Shown: in pieces, positions 18,714 to 26,730 of the stretch | Layout: each line of letters starts with the position of its first letter | Numbering within the stretch: position 1 is the stretch's first letter | DNA from: Desulfoferula sp040751985 | Lineage (GTDB): Bacteria > Desulfobacterota > Desulfarculia > Desulfarculales > Desulfarculaceae | Length of the DNA stretch: 64,000 nt | Assembly: GCA_040751985.1 (NCBI GenBank) | Contig: JBFMFU010000071.1 | Span: 1-64,000 of the forward strand | Direction of reading: 5' to 3' | Program-made: the position numbers and the translations under genes | The notes under the pieces: model-generated | The model's database searches: none | Told to the model about the DNA's origin: nothing | What the model saw: the letters and a program-made list of their open reading frames with translations, nothing else

Positions 18714-19625
18714 CTATTGCGGCTCCTTCTTGATCGCGTGGCCGCCGAACTGGTGGCGCAGGGCGGCCAGCACCTTGTCTCCGAAGGCGTCGCGTTGGCG
18801 GGAGCGGAAGCGCTCCAGCAGGCTCAGGGTGATCACCGGCGCGCTCACGCCGCTCTCCACGGCCTGCTGCACCGCCCAGCGCCCCTCACCGGAGTCGTCC
18901 ACGTAGCCGGCGATGCCTTCCAGGCGGGGCTCTTGGGCAAAGGCCCGCTCCAATAGCTCCAGCAGCCAGGAGCGCACCACGCTGCCGCGCTGCCAGAGGT
19001 GGCAGATGCGGGCAAAATCGTGGTGCTCGGCAAAGGGGCCGCGCTGCATCAGCGCAAAGCCCTCGGCGTAGGCCTGCATCAGGCCGTACTCGATGCCGTT
19101 GTGTATCATCTTGACGAAGTGACCGCTGCCCACCGGCCCGGTGTGCAGGTAGCCCTCGGGCGGGGCCAGCGCGGCCAAGAGCGGCTCCAGGCGGGTGAAG
19201 GTCTGGGCCGGTCCGCCGATCATGAGGCAGTAGCCCTCGCTGAGCCCCCAAACGCCGCCGCTGACGCCGGCGTCCAGGTAGGCCAGGCCCTTGGCCTCCA
19301 GGGCCGGGGCGCGCTTCAGATCATCTTTGTAGTGGCTGTTGCCCCCCTCCACGATGATGTCGCCCGGCTCCAGCACCCCGGCCAGCTCGCTCAGGTGCTC
19401 ATCCACCACGCCGGCGGGCAGCATCAGCCAGACCACCCGCGGCGGCTGCAGGGCCTCGCGCAACGCGGTCAGGGAGTCCACGGCCGTGACATTGGGCTCC
19501 TGGGCGGCCAGCGCCTGGGACTTGGCCAAGGTGCGGTTGTAGACTACCACCTGCTGCCCGCGCCGGGCCAGACGCTGGGCCATGCCCCGGCCCATGCGCC
19601 CCAGGCCCACCATGGCTATCTGCAT
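18714..19625 (-). CDS. gnd: 6-phosphogluconate dehydrogenase, short (GndA/NAD-type) form
   Basis: The 303-residue protein has GLGRMGRGMAQRLARRG (dinucleotide fold), EGGNSHYKDD, GVSGGVWGLSEGY and HFVKMIHNGIEYGLMQAYAEGF with the catalytic Lys and substrate-binding residues. At about 300 residues it is the short form, commonly NAD-preferring, rather than the 470-residue E. coli type. It has a GAGGAG site before the ATG and is the promoter-proximal gene of the gnd-zwf-pgl-SRAP-DUF362-ALDH-rSAM string. Confidence 0.93.
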   Translation of the reverse strand: MQIAMVGLGRMGRGMAQRLARRGQQVVVYNRTLAKSQALAAQEPNVTAVDSLTALREALQPPRVVWLMLPAGVVDEHLSELAGVLEPGDIIVEGGNSHYKDDLKRAPALEAKGLAYLDAGVSGGVWGLSEGYCLMIGGPAQTFTRLEPLLAALAPPEGYLHTGPVGSGHFVKMIHNGIEYGLMQAYAEGFALMQRGPFAEHHDFARICHLWQRGSVVRSWLLELLERAFAQEPRLEGIAGYVDDSGEGRWAVQQAVESGVSAPVITLSLLERFRSRQRDAFGDKVLAALRHQFGGHAIKKEPQ

Positions 19626-19725
19626 CGCCTTGCTCCTCTGGGTTTGGCTCGCCAGCCTCCCCGCACGAATCCATTCCGCTGCCTTCTCCAGTATCCAGGT
19701 TTTTGGCGGTGGTGTTAAGTCCGCC

Positions 19726-19754
19726 TTGACGTATGTACTAATTATACATACAAT
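19726..19754 (+). promoter_or_regulatory. brnTA promoter with overlapping operator
   Basis: TTGACG (19726-19731) and TACAAT (19749-19754) are spaced 17 bp. A perfect inverted repeat, GTATGTA/TACATAC with a 7-bp centre (19731-19751), fills the spacer and touches both boxes, just where a BrnA dimer would block polymerase. The -10 ends only 5 nt before the brnT ATG. Confidence 0.75.
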
Positions 19755-19759
19755 ATATC

Positions 19760-20053
19760 ATGCGATTTGAGTGGGACCCTCAGAAGCGAAAGGAAAACCT
19801 ACGAAAGCACAAAATTGATTTCATCGATGCGGAGCAAATGTTCGAAGGTCCCATGCTGGAGGCGTTGGACAGGAGGGAGGAATACGGAGAGGACCGCTAT
19901 GTTGGTACTGGCTGGATCGGCCAGCGGGTGGCGGTCATAGCCTTCAGTCAACCCGAACCGGATGTGATTCGGGTTATCTCGCTACGCAAGGCAACCAAAA
20001 AAGAAAGGGAGCGTTTTGAAAAGGAAATCGCAAAGCGATTGGCAAGCAGTTGA
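19760..20053 (+). CDS. brnT: BrnT family toxin (RelE-like ribonuclease)
   Basis: The 97-residue protein has the complete BrnT pattern: FEWDPQKRKENLRKHKIDF, the MFEGPML segment, RYVGTGWIGQRVAVIAF, and the C-terminal ISLRKATKKERERFE with the conserved Arg and Glu. BrnT is a type II toxin that inhibits translation and is neutralised by BrnA. There is no Shine-Dalgarno sequence, and the -10 box is so close that the mRNA probably begins at the ATG. The start itself is firmly set by homologous N termini. GC is lower than in the flanking genes. Confidence 0.92.
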   Translation: MRFEWDPQKRKENLRKHKIDFIDAEQMFEGPMLEALDRREEYGEDRYVGTGWIGQRVAVIAFSQPEPDVIRVISLRKATKKERERFEKEIAKRLASS

Positions 20054-20270
20054 TGCCCTAAGAGACTCCGCACTCGACTTGTCCGACTTGCCGGAGCTAG
20101 GGGAGGACTTTTTCCGCAACGCCGAACTGCGCCTGCCCCAACCCAAGGCCAAGGTGACTATCCGCCTGGACCGCGAGGTCCTGGAATACTTCAAGACCAA
20201 GGGCCAGGGCTACCAAACGCGCATCAACGCCGTGCTGCGCCAATACGTCAGGGCCCAAAAGAGGGCCTGA
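20016..20270 (+). CDS. brnA: BrnA family antitoxin
   Basis: The 84-residue protein overlaps brnT by 38 nt and uses a TTG start preceded by AAGGGAG. The N-terminal half is the acidic toxin-binding region (ALRDSALDLSDLPELGEDFF). The C-terminal half is a ribbon-helix-helix DNA-binding domain (KAKVTIRLDREVLEYFKTKG, then TRINAVLRQYV). BrnA homologues repress their own promoter as dimers, which fits the palindrome at 19731-19751. No in-frame ATG is available near the start. Confidence 0.9.
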   Translation: MKRKSQSDWQAVDALRDSALDLSDLPELGEDFFRNAELRLPQPKAKVTIRLDREVLEYFKTKGQGYQTRINAVLRQYVRAQKRA

Positions 20271-20288
20271 GCCCCTTCTTTCCCCCGC

Positions 20289-22289
20289 CTATTTCCCCAC
20301 CAACTTCAGCGCGGTTTTGGTCACATTATCCAGATTGAAGCCCAGCTTGTCCATGACCGTGGGGCCCGGCGCACTCTCGCCGAAGCGATCTAGGCCGATC
20401 ACCGCGCCGGAGTCGCCCACCCAGCGCTCCCAGCCCAAGGTGGCTCCGGCCTCGATGGCCAGGCGGGCCTTAATGGCCGGGGGCAGCACCGAGTTCCGAT
20501 AGGCCTGGTCCTGGGCCGCGAACAGCTCCCAGGAGGGCATGGAGACCACTCGCGCGGCCACGCCGGCCTGGGCCAGCTTGGCCTGGGCGGCCAGGGCCAG
20601 GGTGACCTCCGACCCGGTGGCGATGAGCAGAAGCTGGGGCGCGCCCGCGCAGTCGCTGAGCACATAAGCGCCCTTGGCCACGCCCGCGGCCATGGGGTAG
20701 GCGGCCGGATCCAGGCAGGGCAGCTTCTGGCGGGTGAGCACCAGGGCCACCGGCCCCTCACGGTGTTGCAGGGCCACCCGCCAGGCGGCGGCGGTCTCGT
20801 TGCCCTCGGCCGGCCGCAGCAGCGTGAAGCCGGGCATGGCCCTGAGCGACATGAGGTGCTCCACCGGCTGGTGGGTGGGGCCGTCCTCGCCCACGCCTAT
20901 GCTGTCGTGGGTGAATACCCATATGCTGTGGCAGCCCATGATGGCCGAGAGCCTGAGCGCCGGGCGCATGAAATCGGCGAAGACGAAGAAGGTGGCCCCG
21001 TAGGAAATCACACCGCCGTGCAGGGCCATGCCGTTTACCATGGCCGCCATGCCGTGCTCGCGCACGCCGAAGTGGATGTTGCGGCCGCCCGGCTCCTGGC
21101 TGGGGCGCATGTCCGGGCTGCCGGCGATGAGAGTCTTGGTGGAGGGGGCCAGGTCCGCCGAGCCGCCCACCAGGTTGGGCACCTTGGCCGCGATGGCATT
21201 GAGGGCCTTGCCGCTGGCCGCCCGGGTGGCGATCTTCTCGCCGGCCGGGAAGCTGGGCAGGTCCGCGTCCCAGCCCGCGGGCAGCTGGCCGGCCATCTGG
21301 GCCTGGAAGCGGGCGGCCAGCTCGGGATGAGCCTTGGCATAGGCCGCGAACATCTCCTGCCACTGGCCCTGGCGCTGGCCGGCGCGCTGGCCGGCCGCCA
21401 GCAGGTGCTGCCGGGCCGGGTCCGGCAGGCAGAAGGCCTCGCCAATGCAGCCCAGGTTGCGGCGGGTGGCGGCCAGGGCCTCGGCGCCCAGGGGCTCGCC
21501 GTGCACGCCGGCGGTGTCCACCTTGGGGCTGCCAAAGCCGATGTGGGTGCGCACCGCAATGAGGCTGGGGCGGTCGCTCTCGGCCTTGGCCGCCTCGATG
21601 GCCGCGGCAATGGCCTGGGTGTCGTTGCCGTCGGCCACGGCTTTGGTGTGCCAGCCGTAGGCCGCGAAGCGGGCCAGGCGGTCCTCGGTGAAGGCCAGCT
21701 CGGTGCCGCCCTCGATGGAGATGTGGTTGTCGTCGTAGAGATAGATGAGCTTGCCCAGGCCCAAGGTGCCGGCCAGGGAGGCGGCCTCGCTGGCCACGCC
21801 TTCCATCAGGTCGCCGTCGCTGACGATGGCATAGGTGTAGTGGTCCACCACTGGGAAGCCGTCGCGGTTGAACTGCTGGGCCAGGAAGCGCTCGGCCAGG
21901 GCCATGCCCACGCCCATGGCGAAACCCTGCCCCAGGGGGCCGGTGGTGGCCTCCACCCCCGGCGCGCGGCCGTATTCGGGGTGGCCAGGGGTCTTGCTGC
22001 CCCACTGCCGGAAGGCCAGCAGGTCATCCAGGGACAGGTCGTAGCCGGTCAGGTGCAGCATGGCATACAGCAGGGTCGAGCCGTGGCCGGCGCTGAGCAG
22101 GAAGCGGTCGCGGTCCACCCAGGCCGGGTCGGCCGGGTTGTAGCGCATGGCCTGGGTCCAGAGCACATAGGCCATGGGCGCGGCGCCCAGGGGCATGCCG
22201 GGGTGGCCGCTGTTGGCCTTTTCCACCATGTCGGCGGCCAGCATGCGGATGGTGTTGATGGAAAGCTGCTGCAGCTCGTTGTCGCCCAT
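20289..22289 (-). CDS. tkt: Transketolase
   Basis: The 666-residue enzyme is full length. It has the N-terminal GHPGMPLGAAPM, AGHGSTLLYAMLHL, the thiamine-diphosphate motif SDGDLMEG, the middle domain FGVREHGMAAMVNGMALHGG and DSIGVGEDGPTHQPVEH, and a C-terminal domain with SEVTLALAAQ. It interconverts pentose and hexose phosphates and links the oxidative branch (gnd-zwf-pgl) to glycolysis. The ATG at 22289 has a GGAGAGG site; a longer open frame to 22436 has no family similarity. It is on the same strand as gnd but separated from it by brnTA. Confidence 0.95.
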   Translation of the reverse strand: MGDNELQQLSINTIRMLAADMVEKANSGHPGMPLGAAPMAYVLWTQAMRYNPADPAWVDRDRFLLSAGHGSTLLYAMLHLTGYDLSLDDLLAFRQWGSKTPGHPEYGRAPGVEATTGPLGQGFAMGVGMALAERFLAQQFNRDGFPVVDHYTYAIVSDGDLMEGVASEAASLAGTLGLGKLIYLYDDNHISIEGGTELAFTEDRLARFAAYGWHTKAVADGNDTQAIAAAIEAAKAESDRPSLIAVRTHIGFGSPKVDTAGVHGEPLGAEALAATRRNLGCIGEAFCLPDPARQHLLAAGQRAGQRQGQWQEMFAAYAKAHPELAARFQAQMAGQLPAGWDADLPSFPAGEKIATRAASGKALNAIAAKVPNLVGGSADLAPSTKTLIAGSPDMRPSQEPGGRNIHFGVREHGMAAMVNGMALHGGVISYGATFFVFADFMRPALRLSAIMGCHSIWVFTHDSIGVGEDGPTHQPVEHLMSLRAMPGFTLLRPAEGNETAAAWRVALQHREGPVALVLTRQKLPCLDPAAYPMAAGVAKGAYVLSDCAGAPQLLLIATGSEVTLALAAQAKLAQAGVAARVVSMPSWELFAAQDQAYRNSVLPPAIKARLAIEAGATLGWERWVGDSGAVIGLDRFGESAPGPTVMDKLGFNLDNVTKTALKLVGK

Positions 22290-22675
22290 AAAAAACCTCT
22301 CCCCGGTGGGCCGCAAAGGCCCCGGCTGGAAACGGCTGGCCCGGCGCCCCAGCTGAGAGCGCCTGTCCTGCGCTGACCTTTCTTGGCTCGTTCCGCCGCC
22401 AGCCCGCGGCAATGACCCCAACCCGGCGGGCGGCACCCCCCAAGATTAAGTCAACAGCCCTGGCCTGACAATAGGCATTTGGGGCCGGCGGGCCGGGCCG
22501 CTGCCTGCGGCGCAACACCGTGGACGAGATATACCCCCGTTAGCAGCGGGTCGGCCTGCTGGTGGTGGGCGCGGCCGAGGCGATCGAAGGTAAAGGCCGG
22601 AGGCGTTTGGTGATGAAAGATAGGTTGGTCAGCCGAGTATACTCAGTAGACCACACTAGCACCTGACATGTGGCT
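22290..22675. other. Non-coding gap with a possible decayed reading frame
   Basis: This 386-bp stretch between transketolase and the flavodoxin gene has no intact gene. On the plus strand, codons at about 22502-22669 form a protein-like frame (for example QRVGLLVVGAAEAIEGKG) interrupted by one in-frame TAG near 22541 and ending at a TGA. It may be a relic of a mobile or metabolic gene, but I do not recognise the family. A weak transketolase promoter may lie around 22445-22475 on the minus strand. Confidence in either reading is low. Confidence 0.25.
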
Positions 22676-23368
22676 TTACCCTCGGCGCTGTGCCGCAAAC
22701 AATCCGGGACCCATATTGGAGGCCCAGCCTTTGACAGCTGGCCAGTTTCGGTAGTCGCCTTCGACAACCCCCCTTGCCTTCAACATGGTCTCATGCACGA
22801 ACGACAGCTTGTTGAAGTCCACCACCCCTGGGAAAAGGCCCACGGTCGTAGGTGTTATTTTGGGGACACCTTTTCGCACCGGATCAAGGTAGGCCAGGAC
22901 TTTATGGCGATTTCCCGGCGTGTCGTCCTTCATGGTCAGGCACACGACAAAGTAGGCCGTGGGCAACCGGCTGAGCGAGTCCTGGTTATTTTTCACAAAA
23001 TTAGTGGCTTCAGGCAGCCACCTGCCCGCACGAATGGCGCTTCCGACAATTACTGCCTGGTATGGACTAAGGTCCTTGACCTTTTTCACAAGACGCACGT
23101 CAACCGAGGCGCCCACCCCGCACAGCACCCCGGCCATGGCCTCCGCGATGCTACCCGTGGAACCGCATCGGCTGGCATAGGCGATTAGAACTCTTTTTTT
23201 GCTCTTTCCGTCTTTTCCACAGGTGGACTCGACAAACTTCTGACTCGCTTGTGCATTGGGGATACCGGCGATGCTGCGCTGCAGGATCAACGCGAAGGTT
23301 GCGCTGCAGGTCACCAGAAGAAAGTGTCGACGATTCATTCCTGGTTGGTTTTCGGTCTCGGTATTCAT
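22676..23368 (-). CDS. Tat-exported flavodoxin-domain protein
   Basis: The 230-residue protein carries a twin-arginine signal (NRRHFLLV, residues 12-19, then a hydrophobic stretch) followed by a flavodoxin fold. The FMN phosphate loop is YASRCGSTGSIAEAM, followed by AVIVGSAIRAGRW and a conserved C-terminal helix. The arrangement resembles HemG-type and related flavodoxin domains, but here it is exported, so a periplasmic FMN protein is likely. An alternative ATG at 23338 would give a more compact Tat signal. It lies 56 nt downstream of the thioredoxin-fold gene. Its lower GC content suggests separate ancestry. Confidence 0.8.
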   Translation of the reverse strand: MNTETENQPGMNRRHFLLVTCSATFALILQRSIAGIPNAQASQKFVESTCGKDGKSKKRVLIAYASRCGSTGSIAEAMAGVLCGVGASVDVRLVKKVKDLSPYQAVIVGSAIRAGRWLPEATNFVKNNQDSLSRLPTAYFVVCLTMKDDTPGNRHKVLAYLDPVRKGVPKITPTTVGLFPGVVDFNKLSFVHETMLKARGVVEGDYRNWPAVKGWASNMGPGLFAAQRRG

Positions 23369-23424
23369 CCGAAGGCATCCCCTTTTTACTTAGCCATCCC
23401 AAATTATGCGGCAGTGGCCGCCGT

Positions 23425-23961
23425 TCACCGGGCCGGGACAACGCCGGCCGCCTGGGAGATGATCTGGCGTATGGCCGGGAAGCGCTCCGGGCCAATGGGA
23501 CCCGCGGCCCGGAAGATAATCTGACCCTCGGGCCCCAGGACCAGGAAGCTGGGCTGATCCTCGGGCATCCGGTAGGCCTGGCGCATCTTGCCGTCCCAGT
23601 CGCCGTAGATGGTAAGCCCCTCCTTGAGCGAGGCGTCCTTGAGGCCGTCCTGCCACAGGCCCTTGAAGGGCCAAGAGGCGCTGGCGCAGTCCACCACCGC
23701 CACCCGGGCCAGGTGGTCCCTGGTCTGGGCCGGCAGCGCCGCAAAGAAACGGTTCAGCTCTTTTTTCAGGGGCCGGTTCAGCTCCACCTGCTTGCGTTTT
23801 TCGTAGAACAGCAGCACCACCTTGCCCTTGAGATCGGCCAGGCTCAGGGTCTTGTCGTCGCCGGAGGTGACGCTGAAGGCGGGCGCCTGCTCGGCAGCGA
23901 CGGTGACGGCCACCAGTAGTAGGACCAGGGCCCAGGCCAGGATGTATCGCCGGTGCTTCAT
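23425..23961 (-). CDS. Exported thioredoxin-fold protein lacking CXXC
   Basis: The 178-residue protein has an N-terminal signal peptide (cleavage near residue 23) and a thioredoxin-like core: SLADLKGKVVLLFYEK, an insert, then PSFLVLGPEGQIIFRAAGPIG. The position of the usual CXXC holds EKRKQVEL, so it cannot act as a dithiol oxidoreductase. A lone Cys lies in VVDCASAS. It resembles YtfJ-type or peroxiredoxin-like exported proteins of unknown role. It starts 2 nt after the fusion gene's stop, with a GGGGGAGG site, so it belongs to that operon. Confidence 0.72.
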   Translation of the reverse strand: MKHRRYILAWALVLLLVAVTVAAEQAPAFSVTSGDDKTLSLADLKGKVVLLFYEKRKQVELNRPLKKELNRFFAALPAQTRDHLARVAVVDCASASWPFKGLWQDGLKDASLKEGLTIYGDWDGKMRQAYRMPEDQPSFLVLGPEGQIIFRAAGPIGPERFPAIRQIISQAAGVVPAR

Positions 23962-23963
23962 GC

Positions 23964-25832
23964 CTACCTCCCCCTGGAGAATAGCTCCTTGAAACGCATC
24001 AGCAGGGTGATGTCACCGCTGACGGTATATTTGCCGCCCATGAAGGCCGCCTGGCCGTCCATCTGGCCCTTGGCGACGGCCAGCCACACCTCGGCTGGAG
24101 TCTTGATCACCAGGTTGGGCGAGGCCGTCGGGCCCTCCACGAAACGGCACTTGCCCTCGGCCATGTCCAGGTGGGCTACGAAGCTCTCGGAGCCGCTCAC
24201 CTCGAACTGCACCGCGGCCTTGAGATCGCCGGCCGCCTGGGGGTTGAAACCCAGGGGCATCATCTCCAGCAGCTCGCGGCAGGTGCGGGCGTCCTGGGGG
24301 CCCTTGGCCTGGGCCGGAGTCGGGGCCGGCGCAGCAGCAGAAACGCGGCCGGCCTTTTTGGCCTTGCGCTCGGCGATCATCTGCTGAATCCAGGCCTGGC
24401 GGGCCTGCTGGTTGTATGGCCGGCCCGGGGCCCACTCCTGGCCCACGTACTTATCAAAGCTCTGGTTGAGGCCGAGCTGCTGCCAGTGCCGGTAGTCGTC
24501 GGCCATGACTCCGTCCTTTTCCTTGTTGACCAGCCAGCCGATGTGCAGCCAGTAGAATAGCTCGGCCGAGGTGACCGGATAGCGGCGCTTCTCCTTGATG
24601 GCCCGGACCAGGTCCCGGGCCAGGTCCGCGGCCCGGGCCTGGACGGCCGCCAGGCCCAGGAACTCGCCGGGACCGGTGGCCAGGGCGGTGAGCGTGCCCA
24701 CGGAAAAGGCGCCGTACACGTGCAGCAGCCGGGCCAGGTAGTCGGCCACCTCCACCTCGCCGAAGGCCGCGGCCACGCTGATGGCCAGGCCAGGCTTGAA
24801 GGTGCCCTGCGGTTTATGGCCCCAGGCCAGGCTACGGTCCAGGAAGGTCTTCATCTGGGCGGGCACGTGGTAGAAGTACACCGGCGCGGCCAGGATCACG
24901 GCCTCGGCGGCCAGGAGCTGCTGCACGATGCCGCGGTGGTCGTCGGGTATCCAGCACTTGCCCTTCTCAATGCACACCCCGCAGCCCACGCAGTAGTCGA
25001 TCTCCTTTTCGCCGAGGCTTATAACCTCCAGCGCGAAACCCTCCTGCTCCAGGGTGGGGCGCAGCATCTCGATGAGCTGAGCGGTGTTGCCGATGCCCTG
25101 GTGGGGCGAGCCGTTGATGGCCACGATCTTGCCGTTGGCGGACATGGTTTCCTCCTTGATTCGCGTCGGGGCGGGCCGGGGCTGAGCCGGGACCGCGCTG
25201 GGCGGCGGCGGAGCCGCCTGGGCGTGCACCGGCTCCAGGCCCAGCCGGCGCTGGTAATAGGCAGGATATTTTTTGGTGAAGGGCAGCCCCACCCCCAGCA
25301 GCAAGGCCAGGGGGATGAAGGCGAAGAATACGATATGCGGTACTGGCCCGGCCGGAGGCGAGAAGCCCAGGGGCATGAGGGCCGAGAGGGCGCAGGCCGC
25401 AAACAAACAGGCCCACACCAGAGTCATGTTGCGATTGATCTTCTGGAAGACATCGGTCTGCCACACCGCCTGGGGGGTGGTCTTTTTGGCGAAGTGCTCG
25501 GTGAACAGGGGGCCCCCGAACAGCGGCGGCAGGGCCACCAGGCAGAAGAGCACGCCGTAGAGCACCGCCACCGGCGCGCCGGCCACGGCCCGGCCGGCGC
25601 CGCCCGGCCCCAGGGCGAAGCTCAGGCCGCCCAGGGCCACGAAGACGCTCATGCCCCACTCCACCATGGAGGCCTGGTCCCAGCGCCGGAGCAGCAGCAT
25701 CACCGGGATCAGCCCGGCCGCCATGCCCAGACCCAGGCCGGCCATCAGGGGCGCGGGAAAGTCCTTGATCTCGCCGACGGCGATGAAGGCCGTGGCGCAG
25801 GCGATGGGCAGTATTCTAAGCGCCGTCTTCAT
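23964..25832 (-). CDS. Three-part fusion: membrane domain, iron-sulfur flavoprotein, SCP2 domain
   Basis: The continuous 622-residue frame joins three parts. Residues 1-195 contain about six hydrophobic helices. Residues 203-229 are a Pro/Ala-rich linker. Residues 230-495 form an NADPH-FMN-reductase-like iron-sulfur flavoprotein with INGSPHQGIGNT (FMN loop) and the compact cluster motif CVGCGVCIEKGKC at 281-293. After a second Pro/Ala linker (498-512), residues 515-622 match an SCP2 sterol-carrier/lipid-binding domain. A consensus AAGGAGG lies 6 nt before the in-frame Met230 (ATG at 25145), so the soluble half could also be made alone (393 residues). The start at 25832 overlaps merR by 17 nt. 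The role may be redox chemistry on a lipid-like substrate at the membrane; this is inference. Confidence 0.75.
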   Translation of the reverse strand: MKTALRILPIACATAFIAVGEIKDFPAPLMAGLGLGMAAGLIPVMLLLRRWDQASMVEWGMSVFVALGGLSFALGPGGAGRAVAGAPVAVLYGVLFCLVALPPLFGGPLFTEHFAKKTTPQAVWQTDVFQKINRNMTLVWACLFAACALSALMPLGFSPPAGPVPHIVFFAFIPLALLLGVGLPFTKKYPAYYQRRLGLEPVHAQAAPPPPSAVPAQPRPAPTRIKEETMSANGKIVAINGSPHQGIGNTAQLIEMLRPTLEQEGFALEVISLGEKEIDYCVGCGVCIEKGKCWIPDDHRGIVQQLLAAEAVILAAPVYFYHVPAQMKTFLDRSLAWGHKPQGTFKPGLAISVAAAFGEVEVADYLARLLHVYGAFSVGTLTALATGPGEFLGLAAVQARAADLARDLVRAIKEKRRYPVTSAELFYWLHIGWLVNKEKDGVMADDYRHWQQLGLNQSFDKYVGQEWAPGRPYNQQARQAWIQQMIAERKAKKAGRVSAAAPAPTPAQAKGPQDARTCRELLEMMPLGFNPQAAGDLKAAVQFEVSGSESFVAHLDMAEGKCRFVEGPTASPNLVIKTPAEVWLAVAKGQMDGQAAFMGGKYTVSGDITLLMRFKELFSRGR

Positions 25833-26583
25833 CGTCCCCCTCGCACATGCGCGTGTGGTCCTTGAGGTCCTTGGCAGCCGCGATCCGGTGCTGGAACAGG
25901 CGGTCGATGACATAAGAGCGGGTGGCCCGGGCGGCCTGCACCAAGCCCAGGGACACCTGGGCGTCCAGCTCGGGCGGCAGGTCCTTGGTCAGGCGCGCCC
26001 GCAGGCACATCTCCTCGTCCACGATGCGCTTGCCCTGGCGCACGTAATAGGCGATGTCCTGGGTCCTTATTCCCCGGGCGCGGCCGGCCACATAGATCCG
26101 GGCCATGGCCAGGTCCTGCTGGTCGTACAGGCCGGGCTCCAGAGGCAGCAGCAGCTCTGCCTCCAAAAGCTGTTGCAGGTGCTCGGGCTCCATGCCCGTG
26201 GCGGCCAGCAATTGCTTGATGTCCAGCTTGTCGTCCTGGACCAGCCCGAAGACCTCCTGGGCCAGGGCCACCAGGGGGGCGATGTCCTGGCCCTGGTCGT
26301 GCTGAGAAAGCAGGTGGCGGATCTTGTTCAGGGGCAGGCGGTGCTGGCCCTGCAGGCTGCGGACCAGGGCCGCCCGCTCCACGCAGGCCGGGTCGTAGTA
26401 GGCCATGTTGGGGCTGGTCTTGAGCGGCCGGGGCAGGAGCCCCTGCTCCACGTAGTAGAGCAGCGTGGACTTGGGCAGGCCAGTGGCGGCCATGAGCTGG
26501 CTCATGCGCAGGCCGGCGGGCCGGGCCGCCCCTCGCTTGGCTCCACTCCTCTTGCTGTTTTTGCTTTTTTTCTTCTCAGCCAT
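25816..26583 (-). CDS. MerR family transcriptional regulator
   Basis: The 255-residue regulator has a basic N-terminal tail of about 25 residues, then a MerR winged helix (LRMSQLMAATGLPKSTLLYYVEQGLLPRP, followed by YDPACVERAALVRSLQ). The long C-terminal effector domain lacks an obvious metal-binding cysteine set, so an organic or redox effector is more likely. It heads the operon with the membrane/flavoprotein/SCP2 fusion and the thioredoxin-fold gene. A dyad at 26617-26641 directly upstream is a probable autoregulatory site. Confidence 0.85.
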   Translation of the reverse strand: MAEKKKSKNSKRSGAKRGAARPAGLRMSQLMAATGLPKSTLLYYVEQGLLPRPLKTSPNMAYYDPACVERAALVRSLQGQHRLPLNKIRHLLSQHDQGQDIAPLVALAQEVFGLVQDDKLDIKQLLAATGMEPEHLQQLLEAELLLPLEPGLYDQQDLAMARIYVAGRARGIRTQDIAYYVRQGKRIVDEEMCLRARLTKDLPPELDAQVSLGLVQAARATRSYVIDRLFQHRIAAAKDLKDHTRMCEGDDEDGA

Positions 26584-26616
26584 GGCCCCAGGCTATCCAA
26601 GCCTTCCTCATATGTC

Positions 26617-26641
26617 AAGTAAAAAGTGGCACTTTACACTT
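26617..26641. promoter_or_regulatory. 25-bp imperfect dyad, probable MerR operator
   Basis: Two 12-bp arms around a single central base match at 10 of 12 positions (AAGTAAAAAGTG and CACTTTACACTT as read on the plus strand). It sits 34 bp upstream of the MerR start, in the divergent gap facing the binding-protein gene. Length and symmetry fit a MerR dimer site. Confidence 0.5.
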
Positions 26642-26730
26642 ATTGTTTTGGGGACCGCCTTGGCCGGACCGCTCTGCCCGGCTTGCCAGGCAGTGGCGGC
26701 CAGGTCTAAACTGGCGTCGGAGGTGCGAAT

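Noticed and set aside
20763..22376. 537-residue plus-strand frame opposite transketolase
   Set aside because: Low-complexity Gly/His/Val composition and full overlap with a conserved gene mark it as a shadow.
22290..22436. N-terminal extension of transketolase to 22436
   Set aside because: The extension has no transketolase similarity, and the ATG at 22289 has a GGAGAGG site.
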